Positions 43,830 to 52,893 of a stretch of 64,000 nucleotides of DNA are shown piece after piece. This DNA comes from CAYZZU01 sp964483105 (lineage in GTDB: Bacteria > CG2-30-53-67), in the NCBI GenBank assembly GCA_964483105.1, contig CAYZZU010000006.1:1-64000 (forward strand), read 5' to 3'. A program made the position numbers and the translations under genes. The notes beneath the pieces are model-generated. The model was not told where the DNA came from and ran no database searches. It saw nothing but the letters and a program-made list of their open reading frames with translations. The stretch's first letter is position 1; each line of letters begins with the position of its first letter.

Positions 43830-45261
43830 AAAAAAAGTCCTGGTCATTGATGACGATGAGAGTATGCGATGGGTGATTGCGAAGGCCCTTGAAAAAGAGA
43901 GATACATCGTTGTTTCTCTGCCCGGCGCCGAGGATGGTTTCCGTTTCCTTGAAACCACCCCCTGCCCCCTCATTATACTGGATATCCGGATGCCGGGAAT
44001 GAGCGGTCTGGAATTTCTCCGGAAAATCCGTGAGAAAGGGATCCCCTCTCAGGTGATTGTCATGACGGCTCAGGCCACCATGCAGAACGCGATTGAAGCC
44101 ATGAAGCGGGGGGCCTTTGATTATCTGACCAAACCCTTTGATATGGATGCCCTGAAACTGATTGTGGCCAAGGCATTTGATGTCATGGAATTAAATGAGG
44201 AGGTGCAGACCCTGAAAGGGGAAATTCTGGAGAAGTTCGAGTCGGACACCGTGGTGGGAGAAAGCGCCGCCATGCAGGAGGTCTTCAAGACGATCGGGAA
44301 AGTGGCGGAAAGTGATATGACGATCCTTTTGACCGGAGAGTCCGGTACCGGGAAGGAGGTAATCGCCAAAACCATTCACTACAACAGTTCCCGTTTCGGG
44401 AAGCCCTTTGTGCCGGTGAATCTGGTGGCCATTCCGGGGGAGCTGATGGAATCAGAGCTCTTCGGCCATGAAAAGGGGGCCTTTACCGGCGCGGTCTCAC
44501 AGAAGATCGGGAAGTTTGAACAGGCCAATGGCGGAACCATCTTCCTGGATGAGATCGGCGACCTGGAGAGAGGTTTGCAGACCCGGCTTCTTCGGGTCCT
44601 CCAGGAGAGGGAAATCGAGCGGGTGGGAGGGAGCGGACCCATTCCCGTTGATGTAAGGATCCTTGCGGCAACCAACAGCAATCTCGAGGAGAAGGTCCGA
44701 TCAGGCCAATTCCGGCCGGATCTCTTCTTCCGGCTCAATGTGGTTCCCATTCGGATTCCGTCTCTCAGAGAGAGAAAGAATGACATCCCTCTTCTACTGC
44801 AATTCTTTATTGAAAAGACGGTCCATGAAACCGGGGCACAGGTTACCGGTTGGACGGAGGACACCCTGGATTGTCTTCTTCAATATGATTGGCCCGGCAA
44901 TGTGCGGGAATTGGAAAATCTCGTGAAGCGTGCTGTGGTGATGTCCAGTGGCAAGAACCTGACGCCGGAGTCTTTCCCCACGCTTTCAATGGGTCATGGA
45001 TCCCTGACGGATCAGAGAGAATGCTTCGACCGGATGGTTCGCGAATATTTGGCGGACTTCGTGCGTAAGATGATTCAGGCTGATGGACGGGGGATCCGGA
45101 AACTGATCCTGGACCGTATTGACATTCCTCTGATTGAGATGGTCTTGCAGGAGGTGGGAGGAAACCAGATCAGGGCGGCCGAACTTCTGGGCATCAATCG
45201 AAATACCTTGCGGAAAAAGATCAACGAATACGGAATGGATCCGAAAAAATTTCGATCATGA
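43822..45261 (+). CDS. NtrC-family sigma-54 dependent response regulator
   Basis: 479 residues from ATG 43822. The receiver domain has VLVIDDDES and phospho-Asp in LIILDIRMPG. The AAA+ domain has GESGTGKEVIAKTIH, ELFGHEKGAFTGAV (the sigma-54 contact loop) and NGGTIFLDEIGDL. An unusual linker segment of 60 residues leads to a Fis-type HTH (VGGNQIRAAELLGINRNTLRKKI). It is the only visible candidate activator in the window for the sigma-54 promoter before pilV. Confidence 0.95.
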   Translation: MFEKKVLVIDDDESMRWVIAKALEKERYIVVSLPGAEDGFRFLETTPCPLIILDIRMPGMSGLEFLRKIREKGIPSQVIVMTAQATMQNAIEAMKRGAFDYLTKPFDMDALKLIVAKAFDVMELNEEVQTLKGEILEKFESDTVVGESAAMQEVFKTIGKVAESDMTILLTGESGTGKEVIAKTIHYNSSRFGKPFVPVNLVAIPGELMESELFGHEKGAFTGAVSQKIGKFEQANGGTIFLDEIGDLERGLQTRLLRVLQEREIERVGGSGPIPVDVRILAATNSNLEEKVRSGQFRPDLFFRLNVVPIRIPSLRERKNDIPLLLQFFIEKTVHETGAQVTGWTEDTLDCLLQYDWPGNVRELENLVKRAVVMSSGKNLTPESFPTLSMGHGSLTDQRECFDRMVREYLADFVRKMIQADGRGIRKLILDRIDIPLIEMVLQEVGGNQIRAAELLGINRNTLRKKINEYGMDPKKFRS

Positions 45262-45327
45262 CCCTGCCGCGGGAAGGGATCGTGCAGCGGAATCCTGCAT
45301 GAATAAAGGATCCCTGTCCTTTTTCTC

Positions 45328-45356
45328 TTGACAAGCGTCGAAACGGTTGATATTTT
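45328..45356 (+). promoter_or_regulatory. Sigma-70 type promoter for the HU gene at 45430
   Basis: A perfect TTGACA (45328-45333), 17-base spacer, TATTTT (45351-45356). Confidence 0.65.
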
Positions 45357-45429
45357 ATTGCGGAATTTACCATCCTGATATAAATCTTTGAGAAACAGAT
45401 CTTCATGAGTGATGAGAGGAGGGCGTTGG

Positions 45430-45699
45430 ATGACTAAAACAGAATTGATTGAGGCGATGGCTGCGGATGCGAAGATCAGTAAGGCATCTGCCGGCAAGGT
45501 TCTGGATTCCATGATCAAGCATATCTCCAAGACCCTGAAGAAGGGAGGCCGAGTCACCCTGGTCGGGTTCGGCACCTTCTCTGTGGTGAAAAGGAAGGCC
45601 CGCACCGGAAGAAATCCTCAGACAGGCGAGAAGATCAAGATCAAAGCGAGAAAAGTGCCGAAATTCACCCCGGGCAAAGGCCTTCGTTCCGCTCTGTAA
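45430..45699 (+). CDS. hup: HU-family DNA-binding protein (2)
   Basis: 89 residues from ATG 45430 (GAGGAGG, 7-base spacing). MTKTELIEAMAADAKISKASAGKVLDSM, FGTFSVVKRKARTGRNPQTGEKIKI and VPKFTPGKGLRSAL mark a canonical HU. It has its own promoter and strong terminator, so it is a separate unit from the ntrBC-like genes. Confidence 0.95.
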   Translation: MTKTELIEAMAADAKISKASAGKVLDSMIKHISKTLKKGGRVTLVGFGTFSVVKRKARTGRNPQTGEKIKIKARKVPKFTPGKGLRSAL

Positions 45700-45791
45700 G
45701 GGGAAAAGACGTCAGGATCCTCCGAAATCACTCTATGCGTTATTCATACCGGCAGGGGATCCCCAAAGGAAATCTTTGTAACAGGTTGATA

Positions 45792-45829
45792 AAATGAGGC
45801 AATGAAGGGGTTCATTGCCTCATTTTTAT
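45792..45829 (+). terminator. Strong rho-independent terminator of the HU gene
   Basis: A perfect 15-bp stem, AAATGAGGCAATGAA with TTCATTGCCTCATTT (45792-45825), and a GGGG loop. The stem's own 3' T run and a following TTATC form the tail. Confidence 0.9.
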
Positions 45830-45830
45830 C

Positions 45831-45860
45831 TTGACAAGATCTCGTTGAATTCTTTACATT
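45831..45860 (+). promoter_or_regulatory. Promoter for the tRNA-Val gene
   Basis: A perfect TTGACA (45831-45836) and TACATT (45855-45860) with an 18-base spacer, 22 bases before the tRNA. The -35 is embedded in the perfect dyad ATCTTGACAAGAT. Confidence 0.6.
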
Positions 45861-45881
45861 ATACAGAATTCAGGATGACGG

Positions 45882-45958
45882 AGGCGGTTAGCTCAGTTGG
45901 TTAGAGCGCCACGTTGACATCGTGGAGGTCGCTGGTTCAACTCCAGTACCGCCTACCA
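45882..45958 (+). tRNA. tRNA-Val (anticodon GAC)
   Basis: Complete cloverleaf. The acceptor stem AGGCGGT pairs with ACCGCCT, the D stem is GCTC/GAGC, and the anticodon stem CCACG/CGTGG has loop TTGACAT (anticodon GAC). The variable loop is AGGTC and the T arm GCTGG/CCAGT has loop TTCAACT. Discriminator A and an encoded CCA end at 45958. Decodes GUC/GUU. Confidence 0.97.
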
Positions 45959-46010
45959 GGCCACACGATCACTATCAGGAACGGAACATTGGTGAAATAA
46001 AGTTCGAAGG

Positions 46011-46060
46011 AAGGGCATCACAGCGGTTCCATGAGAGGTGTGATGCCCTTTTTGTTTTTC
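46011..46060 (+). terminator. Intrinsic terminator directly upstream of thrS, possible attenuator
   Basis: AAGGGCATCACA (46011-46022) pairs with TGTGATGCCCTT (46039-46050), a perfect 12-bp stem with a 16-base loop, followed by TTTGTTTTTC. It ends 10 bases before the thrS start, and I see no promoter between it and the gene. Upstream GGAACGGAAC (45978-45987) can pair with GGTTCC in the loop (46025-46030), giving a possible alternative structure. Confidence 0.75.
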
Positions 46061-46069
46061 TATGGGTCT

Positions 46070-48010
46070 ATGATGCAGTCGGATAAAGTCAGAATTTGCC
46101 TGGAGCAGGGAACATCCGGTGATTTCGATCGGGGGACCGAAATCGGTGAGGTCCTTTCCGTCCTCTCAGATGAAGAAGAGGAAGCTCCTGTTGCGGCGAA
46201 ATGGAACGGAAGACTCGTGGACTTGAGTTTCCGGCTTTCGGAACCCGGAGAGGTGGTGGGGGTATCTCTTTCCACTCCGGAGGGAGTGGATATCCTGAGA
46301 CACACAACGGCCCACATCATGGCCCAGGCCGTCCAGGAACTGTTCCCGGGTACCCGTATTGCGATCGGGCCCACGATTGAAAACGGATTTTACTACGACT
46401 TTGAACCCGAGAGACCCTTTACGCCGGAGGACCTTGAAAAAATCGCCCTTCGGATGAAGGAAATCATCAAGCGGGATGAGCCCCTGGAACGGATTGAGAT
46501 GGACCGTGACGAGGCCATCGCCTTTTTCGAGGGGAAAAAGGAAACTTACAAAGTAGAGCTGATCCGGGATCTGGGGGATTCCGAGACCATCTCCTTTTAC
46601 CGCCAGGGAGATTTCGTGGATCTCTGTCGGGGGCCGCACCTTCCCAGGACATCCTATGTCCGGTATTTTAAACTGCTCAGTGTAGCCGGCGCCTATTGGA
46701 GAGGGGATGAGAAGAACCCGATGTTACAGCGGATTTACGGAACCGCCTTCCCCGCCAAGAAAGAGCTCAAGGCTTATCTGCGGATGCTGGAAGAGGCCAG
46801 GAAGCGGGATCACAGGAAACTGGGGAGGGAACTGGAACTTTTTCAGGTGAATGAGACGGTCGGTGGCGGGTTGATTCTTTATCATCCGAACGGAGCGCGG
46901 CTTCGATGGATTCTGGAGGACTTTGAAAAGGAGGAACACCTGAAGCGGGGTTATCTTCCGGTCGTGGGCCCCCAGATTTTAAAAAGCGATCTTTGGAAGA
47001 TTTCCGGTCACTACGATTACTACCGTGAAAACATGTATTTCACGGAGATTGAGGGGAATGAGTATGGAATCAAGCCGATGAACTGCCCCGCTCATATGTT
47101 GATCTACCAGTCCAGGACTCGAAGTTACCGTGATCTTCCCCTTCGTTTTTTCGAGCTGGGCACCGTGCACAGGCATGAGAAGACCGGCGTGCTCCACGGG
47201 TTGTTGCGGGTACGGGGGTTTACCCAGGATGATGCCCATATTTTTTGTCTCCCTGAGCAATTGACGGATGAGATTGCCGGTGTGATCGATTTTATCCAGG
47301 ATGTCATGGGTGTTTTCGGTTTTGAATATTCTCTTGAGATCAGTACCCGTCCGGAAAAATCGATCGGGACCGATGAAGAGTGGGAAAGAGCGACCCGGGC
47401 GCTTCAGGATGCCCTGCATGAATTGAATCTCTCCTACGAAATCAATGAAGGAGACGGGGCCTTTTACGGTCCGAAAGTGGACGTCAAGATCCGGGACGCG
47501 ATTGGGCGGCACTGGCAATGTGCCACGATCCAGTGCGATTTTACTCTTCCGGAGCGGTTCAACCTTCATTACGTGGGCGCTGACGGGGCGGAACACCGTC
47601 CGGTTATGCTCCACCGGGTGATCCTGGGGTCCCTGGAGCGTTTTATGGCGGTTCTGATCGAACACTATGCCGGAAAATTTCCCCTTTGGCTGGCTCCGGT
47701 ACAGGCCGTGGTGATCAATATTACGGATCGCCAGCTTGAATACGCAAAAACGGTAAAAGGAAAATTCGATGCCGCGGGAATCCGGACGGTGTTGGACGCG
47801 CGTAACGAGAAGATCGGCTACAAAATCCGGGAAGCCCAGGTCCAGAAAATTCCCTATATGGTGATTGTCGGGGACAGGGAGGTTCAGTCTGAGACTATTT
47901 CCCTCCGCTCCCGTGACAAAGGAGATCTGGGGAGCCGCGAAATCGGGGTTGCCCTTGAGGAACTCAGGATGGAGAACGATGAGAAACGGTACGCTTCTCA
48001 GACGGGATGA
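46070..48010 (+). CDS. thrS: Threonyl-tRNA synthetase
   Basis: About 646 residues. It has a TGS domain (residues 1-60) and the N2 editing domain with the HTTAHIMAQAVQELF zinc region. The class-II catalytic core follows with GIKPMNCPAHMLIYQ, motif 2 GTVHRHEKTGVLHGLLRVRGFTQDDAH and motif 3 GADGAEHRPVMLHRVILGSLERF. A C-terminal anticodon-binding domain ends it. The start is ATG 46070 or 46073. There is no Shine-Dalgarno, and the earlier ATG 46031 lies inside the terminator hairpin, so expression looks tightly regulated through the leader. Confidence 0.96.
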   Translation: MMQSDKVRICLEQGTSGDFDRGTEIGEVLSVLSDEEEEAPVAAKWNGRLVDLSFRLSEPGEVVGVSLSTPEGVDILRHTTAHIMAQAVQELFPGTRIAIGPTIENGFYYDFEPERPFTPEDLEKIALRMKEIIKRDEPLERIEMDRDEAIAFFEGKKETYKVELIRDLGDSETISFYRQGDFVDLCRGPHLPRTSYVRYFKLLSVAGAYWRGDEKNPMLQRIYGTAFPAKKELKAYLRMLEEARKRDHRKLGRELELFQVNETVGGGLILYHPNGARLRWILEDFEKEEHLKRGYLPVVGPQILKSDLWKISGHYDYYRENMYFTEIEGNEYGIKPMNCPAHMLIYQSRTRSYRDLPLRFFELGTVHRHEKTGVLHGLLRVRGFTQDDAHIFCLPEQLTDEIAGVIDFIQDVMGVFGFEYSLEISTRPEKSIGTDEEWERATRALQDALHELNLSYEINEGDGAFYGPKVDVKIRDAIGRHWQCATIQCDFTLPERFNLHYVGADGAEHRPVMLHRVILGSLERFMAVLIEHYAGKFPLWLAPVQAVVINITDRQLEYAKTVKGKFDAAGIRTVLDARNEKIGYKIREAQVQKIPYMVIVGDREVQSETISLRSRDKGDLGSREIGVALEELRMENDEKRYASQTG

Positions 48011-48064
48011 TAACCTGGTTGTTTGATCCCCCGATGAGGGGGCCACTTTAATCTGGAGGCGACT

Positions 48065-48676
48065 CTGAGAAACAATCGACACGCAAAGGTAAAGAAACGC
48101 AAGGAGAGGATCAACAGGGAAATCACCGTTCCGGAAGTTCGCGTTGTGGATGAGGATGGTACTCAGTTGGGGATTCTCGCCACCAGTGAGGCGATCCGGA
48201 TTACGGAGGAAAAAGGCCTGGATCTTGTGGAAGTGGCCCCCATGGCCAAGCCTCCCGTTTGCCGTTTGATGGATTACGGGAAGTATCAGTACCAGAAGAG
48301 CAAAAAGGCCAACCTGGCGAAAAAAAAGCAGCAATTCGTTCAGGTCAAAGAAGTGAAACTACGGCCGAATACAGACAAACATGATTTTGACTTCAAGCTT
48401 CACCATGCGGAGCGCTTTCTCAAAAGCGCCAACAAGGTGAAGGTCACCGTAAGGTTCAGGGGTCGCGAGGTTGTGCACGCCGATCGTGGGAAGAAGATAC
48501 TGGAGATGTTTGCAGATCGTGTTTCTGAAATCGGAAGCGTCGAAACGATGCCGACCCGGGAAGGGCGGGCGATGATTATGATTCTGGCACCGAAGCAGGG
48601 AAGCGCACCCAAAAAGAAAAAGGACGAATCCACACACGGGTCTGGAAAAGAATCGGTTCAGACAGGAAAGGAGTGA
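48065..48676 (+). CDS. infC: Translation initiation factor IF-3 with CTG start
   Basis: 203 residues if begun at CTG 48065, which sits 5 bases after GGAGG (48055-48059). The frame from there reads RNNRHAKVKKRKERINREIT, then VPEVRVVDEDGTQLGI, the normal IF-3 N-terminus. A GTG at 48146 would remove the first 27 residues, including conserved INREI. A non-AUG start is typical of infC because IF-3 discriminates against it and so limits its own synthesis. The C-domain has RFRGREVVHADRGKKIL. First of infC-rpmI-rplT. Confidence 0.93.
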   Translation: MRNNRHAKVKKRKERINREITVPEVRVVDEDGTQLGILATSEAIRITEEKGLDLVEVAPMAKPPVCRLMDYGKYQYQKSKKANLAKKKQQFVQVKEVKLRPNTDKHDFDFKLHHAERFLKSANKVKVTVRFRGREVVHADRGKKILEMFADRVSEIGSVETMPTREGRAMIMILAPKQGSAPKKKKDESTHGSGKESVQTGKE

Positions 48677-48682
48677 AACAGC

Positions 48683-48880
48683 ATGCCGAAAATGAAAACA
48701 CACCGTGGAGCGGCGAAACGTTTCCGCATGACCGCGTCCGGGAAAATCAAAAGAAACAAGGCCTATGCCAGCCACATCCTGACTTCAAAAAGCACCAAAA
48801 GGAAACGGGATCTACGTAAAGGGACGTTGATGGATGCTTCGAATGAAAAGGCCGTGAAGAAGCTTTTACCCTACGCGTAA
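48683..48880 (+). CDS. rpmI: Ribosomal protein bL35
   Basis: 65 residues with the typical start MPKMKTHRGAAKRFRMTASGKIKR and many Lys/Arg. AAGGAG lies 9 bases upstream of the ATG. Between infC and rplT as in most bacteria. Confidence 0.97.
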   Translation: MPKMKTHRGAAKRFRMTASGKIKRNKAYASHILTSKSTKRKRDLRKGTLMDASNEKAVKKLLPYA

Positions 48881-48943
48881 GATTCGAAACAATCTAAAAT
48901 TTTTACGTGTCCCCGCAAACCGGGGATTTGAGGAGGAATCCAA

Positions 48944-49306
48944 ATGCCGAGAGTTAAAGGAGGCAACAAACGGCTCACCCGGAGAAAAAAAATACTGAAA
49001 CTGGCCAAAGGGTTTTATGGTGGGCGCAAGAATCTCTTCCGAACAGCTCTGGAGGCCGTGGACCGTTCGATGCAGAATGCCTACATCGGGCGGAAGCGTC
49101 GAAAGAGGGATTTCCGGGCACTCTGGATTACCCGGATTAACGCCGCGGCGCGGGAAGAAGGGATCTCTTACAGCCGGTTGATCCAGGGGTTGAAGCTTGC
49201 AAAGGTAGGGATCAATCGAAAAATGATGGCGGAACTGGCAGTTCACCACCCCCAGGATTTTGCCCGTTTGGCCGAAATCGCCAAAAACAACCTCTCGTCC
49301 CTGTAA
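48944..49306 (+). CDS. rplT: Ribosomal protein bL20
   Basis: 120 residues, beginning MPRVKGGNKRLTRRKKILKLAKGFYGGRKNLFR. GGAGG upstream. 23S rRNA binding, and in E. coli also the translational repressor of this operon. A short GTCCCCG-CGGGGA hairpin lies in the rpmI-rplT gap. Whether autoregulation occurs here is not known. Confidence 0.97.
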   Translation: MPRVKGGNKRLTRRKKILKLAKGFYGGRKNLFRTALEAVDRSMQNAYIGRKRRKRDFRALWITRINAAAREEGISYSRLIQGLKLAKVGINRKMMAELAVHHPQDFARLAEIAKNNLSSL

Positions 49307-49348
49307 TGGTCACCTTGGTCCCGGGTTTTTTTCGCACCCCTGCGGTGG

Positions 49349-50395
49349 ATGGCCTCTGATTCTGCGAATATGTCCGATATTTTTGTACAACTGAAGATGA
49401 TCGAAGACGAAGTAGAGCGTCGCATTCCCTGTGTGGATTCGCTGGATGCTCTTCAAACGATCCGGGTTCGTGTGTTGGGGAAGAAAGGATCTCTCACGGC
49501 CCTGCTTGCCGGAATGAAAGACATGTCTCCTGCCGAGCGTCCGGTAGTGGGGAAAGAGGTGAACCGGATCAAGAAAAGGATCGGCGAACTCCTGGGACAA
49601 CGCACGGAGGAGATCTCCCGCCTGGAGCAGGAGCGAAGGCTGGAGCGGGAGCGTATTGATATTTCCTTGCCCGGTCGACGTTACCACCGGGGGACCCTGC
49701 ATCCGATCACGCGGACCTTTCAGAAGATCGAAGAGATCTTTTCAGGTCTCGGATTCGAGATTGCGGAAGGTCCAGAGGTGGAAGAAGACTTTTACAATTT
49801 TGAAGCCCTGAATATTCCTCAGGATCACCCCGCCCGGGACATGCAGGATACCTTCTATATTACCGATGATATCCTTCTGCGCACGCACACCTCTCCGGTA
49901 CAGGTCCGAACCATGAAAAGTCAGTCGCCTCCCATACGGATCATCGCGCCGGGGAAGGTGTATCGCTGTGACGCCGACGTATCGCACACCCCCATGTTTC
50001 ACCAGGTGGAAGGTTTAATGGTGGATCGTGGCATTCGCTTCGGAGATTTAAAGGGGGTCCTGGAAATTTTTCTGAGACGGCTTTTCGGAGAATCGACCGG
50101 GGTCCGGTTCCGGCCGAGTTTTTTCCCTTTCACCGAACCTTCGGCCGAAGTGGATATCGCCTGCTTGATCTGTGAAGGGTCAGGGTGCCGTGTTTGCAAG
50201 AATACCGGTTGGCTGGAGATTCTGGGGGCGGGGATGGTGGATCCGGAGGTATTCCGGATGGTCGGATACGACCCGGAAAAGGTATCCGGTTTCGCTTTCG
50301 GGATGGGTGTGGAACGAATTACCATGCTCCGATACCGAATAGACGACATCCGGCTTTTCTTTGAAAATGATCTTCGTTTTCTGTTTCAGTTTTAG
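49349..50395 (+). CDS. pheS: Phenylalanyl-tRNA synthetase alpha subunit
   Basis: 348 residues. It has an N-terminal coiled coil and the class-II core with THTSPVQVRTM, RCDADVSHTPMFHQVEGLMVD, FFPFTEPSAEVDIACLIC and a zinc-like CEGSGCRVCKNTGWLEILGAGMVDP. The motif GMGVERITMLRY is present. The start (49349 or ATG 49370) has no good ribosome site. Confidence 0.96.
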   Translation: MASDSANMSDIFVQLKMIEDEVERRIPCVDSLDALQTIRVRVLGKKGSLTALLAGMKDMSPAERPVVGKEVNRIKKRIGELLGQRTEEISRLEQERRLERERIDISLPGRRYHRGTLHPITRTFQKIEEIFSGLGFEIAEGPEVEEDFYNFEALNIPQDHPARDMQDTFYITDDILLRTHTSPVQVRTMKSQSPPIRIIAPGKVYRCDADVSHTPMFHQVEGLMVDRGIRFGDLKGVLEIFLRRLFGESTGVRFRPSFFPFTEPSAEVDIACLICEGSGCRVCKNTGWLEILGAGMVDPEVFRMVGYDPEKVSGFAFGMGVERITMLRYRIDDIRLFFENDLRFLFQF

Positions 50396-50453
50396 AACAC
50401 ACACCCGAATGGATTTTTCGCGAAGCCTTCAGGCATGATCGGGATTGGAACCT

Positions 50454-52859
50454 ATGCGTATCAGCATCAACTGGTTGCGGGATTTTGTTGAGATTCAGGA
50501 TTCTCCTCAAGTGATTGCGGATCGTCTCACTCTGGCTGGACTCGAGGTCGATTCGGTTGTTTCCTTGCAACAGGGGTTTGACAAGCTCGTCGTAGGACGG
50601 ATACTTACGGTTGAAGCGCATCCGGACTCGGATCATCTGACCATTTGCCGTGTGGATGCGGGAGGGGAAACGCTGCAGATTGTTTGCGGTGCCCGGAATC
50701 ACCGGGAAGGAAACAAGGTCGTGCTGGCACTCCCCGGCGCTGTTCTACCCGGAGGGGTGGAAATCGTTCCGTCCAACATTCGAGGCGTCCGGTCTTCCGG
50801 GATGATTTGTTCCGCGAAGGAACTCGGGATTCCCGAAGAATCCTCCGGAGTGATGATTCTGCCCGAGGATGCCGAGGTCGGGCGTTCCGCGGCGGAGGTC
50901 CTTGGGCGAAACGATACGGTCCTGGAAATCGACTTGACTCCGAATCGTTCTGATTGTCTCAGTCATTTCGGTGTAGCTCGGGAACTCGCCGGATTAACGG
51001 GTGAATGCCTGAAGCGTCCGGAGATCAAGATCCAGGAAGAAGGGCCCTCCATCGATTCGTGGATTGCCGTTACAATCCGTGATGCTGAACTATGTCCCCG
51101 TTATACGGCCAGGATGATTCTGGACGTTACCATCGGTCCTTCTCCCCGCTGGCTCCGAAACCGGCTTTGCGCGGTCGGACTTCGCCCAGTCAACAATGTT
51201 GTGGATGTAACGAACTATATCATGATGGAACGGGGACATCCTCTCCATGCCTTTGATTATGACAAAATCGAGGGACGCAGAATCGAAGTCAGAACGGCTC
51301 GCCCGGGCGATGTTTTAAAGACCCTGGATGGTGTAGAGCGAACGCTGGACTCCTCCATGCTTCTGATCTGTGACGGGAAGAACCCTGTAGCTGTGGCCGG
51401 TGTTATGGGAGGAGAAAACACGGAAGTCGATAGTGGAACGAAACGGATTTTCCTGGAGGCCGCCTGTTTCCAGCCCGTGTCGATTCGAAGAACCTCCAAA
51501 AGACTGGGGCTTCATTCCGAATCGTCTCACCGCTTCGAACGGGGGATCGACATCGAAGGATTGGTTGACTCTTTGGATCGTGCCGCCGCCCTGATTCAGG
51601 AGGTGGCGGGAGGGAGAATCGCGAAGGGAAGGATAGACCATTATCCCGCGCCCTATCCCACGCAAACGATTTCTCTGCGGACCGGGCGGGTGCGTTCGCT
51701 GCTGGGAATTTCGATCTCATCCGATGAGATCAAGGAGATTTTAACGCGTCTTTCCCTGACGGTTGAGAATTACGGCGACGACCGGTTGGAAGTGAGGATC
51801 CCTTCCTTCCGAAACGACCTGACTCGCGAGATTGATCTGATCGAGGAGGTGGCGCGTTTTTTTGGATATGACCGGATTCCAACCACCCTGCCGAATGCCA
51901 CCCTGACTTCCGGGAAAAGGTCGGGGACCAGGAGGGTTCAGTCTCTCTGCCGCTCGATCCTCATCGCCCGGGGATTTTTCGAGACGATCCACTACAGCTT
52001 TCAGAGTCCGGAGGATCTTGACAGGCTCCTGATTCCGGAGGGAGATCCTCTCCGGGCACAGATCCGAATCCGGAATCCTTTAAGTGAAGACCAGAGCGTC
52101 CTCAGAACCTTGCTTCTTCCCGGTTTGTTGCATACCCTGAACCGGAATCTCGCTCATTCCGTGTCGGACATTCGAATCTTCGAGATCGGCCGGATTTTTC
52201 AGAAAAGGAATTCCGGGCTTCCCCTGGAAAGTGGGCGGCTGGCCGGTCTGCTTTCGGGGAAGAATTGTCCGTTGGGATGGGGGAACCGTCCGCGGGCTTT
52301 CGACTTCTTTGATCTCAAGGGGGTTCTGGAAGAACTTTTTGAAGCGGTGGGGTTGATTCCTGTCCAGTGGAGCACGCCGGAGGATCTGCCTTTTCTGCAT
52401 CCGGGAAGAAGCGCCTGGATGGCATGGAAAGAGGAGAAGTTCGGTTTTGCCGGAGAAGTTCATCCCGAGGTGCTGAAACGATTCGGTCTTTCCGAGAAGG
52501 CTTTTTGCTTTGAGTTGAACCTGGATTTTATCAGTGAACATTTTGTCGACACGGTTCTGTACACTTCACCGATCCGCTTTCCCTTTGTGGACCGTGATCT
52601 GGCGCTGATTCTGTCCGAGGAGGTCTCCGCGGGAGAAGTGGAAGAAAAGATCCGGGCGGTGGCACCGGATCTGATCCGGGAAGTCCGGCTTTTTGATGTT
52701 TATCGGGGAGAGCCGATTGCTGAAGGGAAAAAGAGTCTTGCTTATTCCATCCGTTTTCAGGCGTCGGATCGAACCCTCACGGATCAGGAGATCAATGGGG
52801 TACGGGACCGGATTGTGGAGGAACTGAATCAGGTTTTCGGCGCCACTCTTCGCGAATAA
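50454..52859 (+). CDS. pheT: Phenylalanyl-tRNA synthetase beta subunit
   Basis: 801 residues from ATG 50454 (MRISINWLRDFVEI). The domains run in order: tRNA-binding (residues 40-150), B3/B4 editing (210-380), B5 (400-475), catalytic-like core and the C-terminal FDX-ACB anticodon domain (from about 705). Forms the (alpha-beta)2 enzyme with PheS. Confidence 0.96.
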   Translation: MRISINWLRDFVEIQDSPQVIADRLTLAGLEVDSVVSLQQGFDKLVVGRILTVEAHPDSDHLTICRVDAGGETLQIVCGARNHREGNKVVLALPGAVLPGGVEIVPSNIRGVRSSGMICSAKELGIPEESSGVMILPEDAEVGRSAAEVLGRNDTVLEIDLTPNRSDCLSHFGVARELAGLTGECLKRPEIKIQEEGPSIDSWIAVTIRDAELCPRYTARMILDVTIGPSPRWLRNRLCAVGLRPVNNVVDVTNYIMMERGHPLHAFDYDKIEGRRIEVRTARPGDVLKTLDGVERTLDSSMLLICDGKNPVAVAGVMGGENTEVDSGTKRIFLEAACFQPVSIRRTSKRLGLHSESSHRFERGIDIEGLVDSLDRAAALIQEVAGGRIAKGRIDHYPAPYPTQTISLRTGRVRSLLGISISSDEIKEILTRLSLTVENYGDDRLEVRIPSFRNDLTREIDLIEEVARFFGYDRIPTTLPNATLTSGKRSGTRRVQSLCRSILIARGFFETIHYSFQSPEDLDRLLIPEGDPLRAQIRIRNPLSEDQSVLRTLLLPGLLHTLNRNLAHSVSDIRIFEIGRIFQKRNSGLPLESGRLAGLLSGKNCPLGWGNRPRAFDFFDLKGVLEELFEAVGLIPVQWSTPEDLPFLHPGRSAWMAWKEEKFGFAGEVHPEVLKRFGLSEKAFCFELNLDFISEHFVDTVLYTSPIRFPFVDRDLALILSEEVSAGEVEEKIRAVAPDLIREVRLFDVYRGEPIAEGKKSLAYSIRFQASDRTLTDQEINGVRDRIVEELNQVFGATLRE

Positions 52860-52893
52860 GCTGCGATGCGGAGCCATCCCAATGGGGCGATCG

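Noticed and set aside
45961..46069. T-box riboswitch before thrS
   Set aside because: A terminator is present, but the conserved T-box sequence and specifier stem were not found.
46979..48334. 451-residue minus-strand frame opposite thrS/infC
   Set aside because: Antisense to two certain genes, no ribosome site, no domain.
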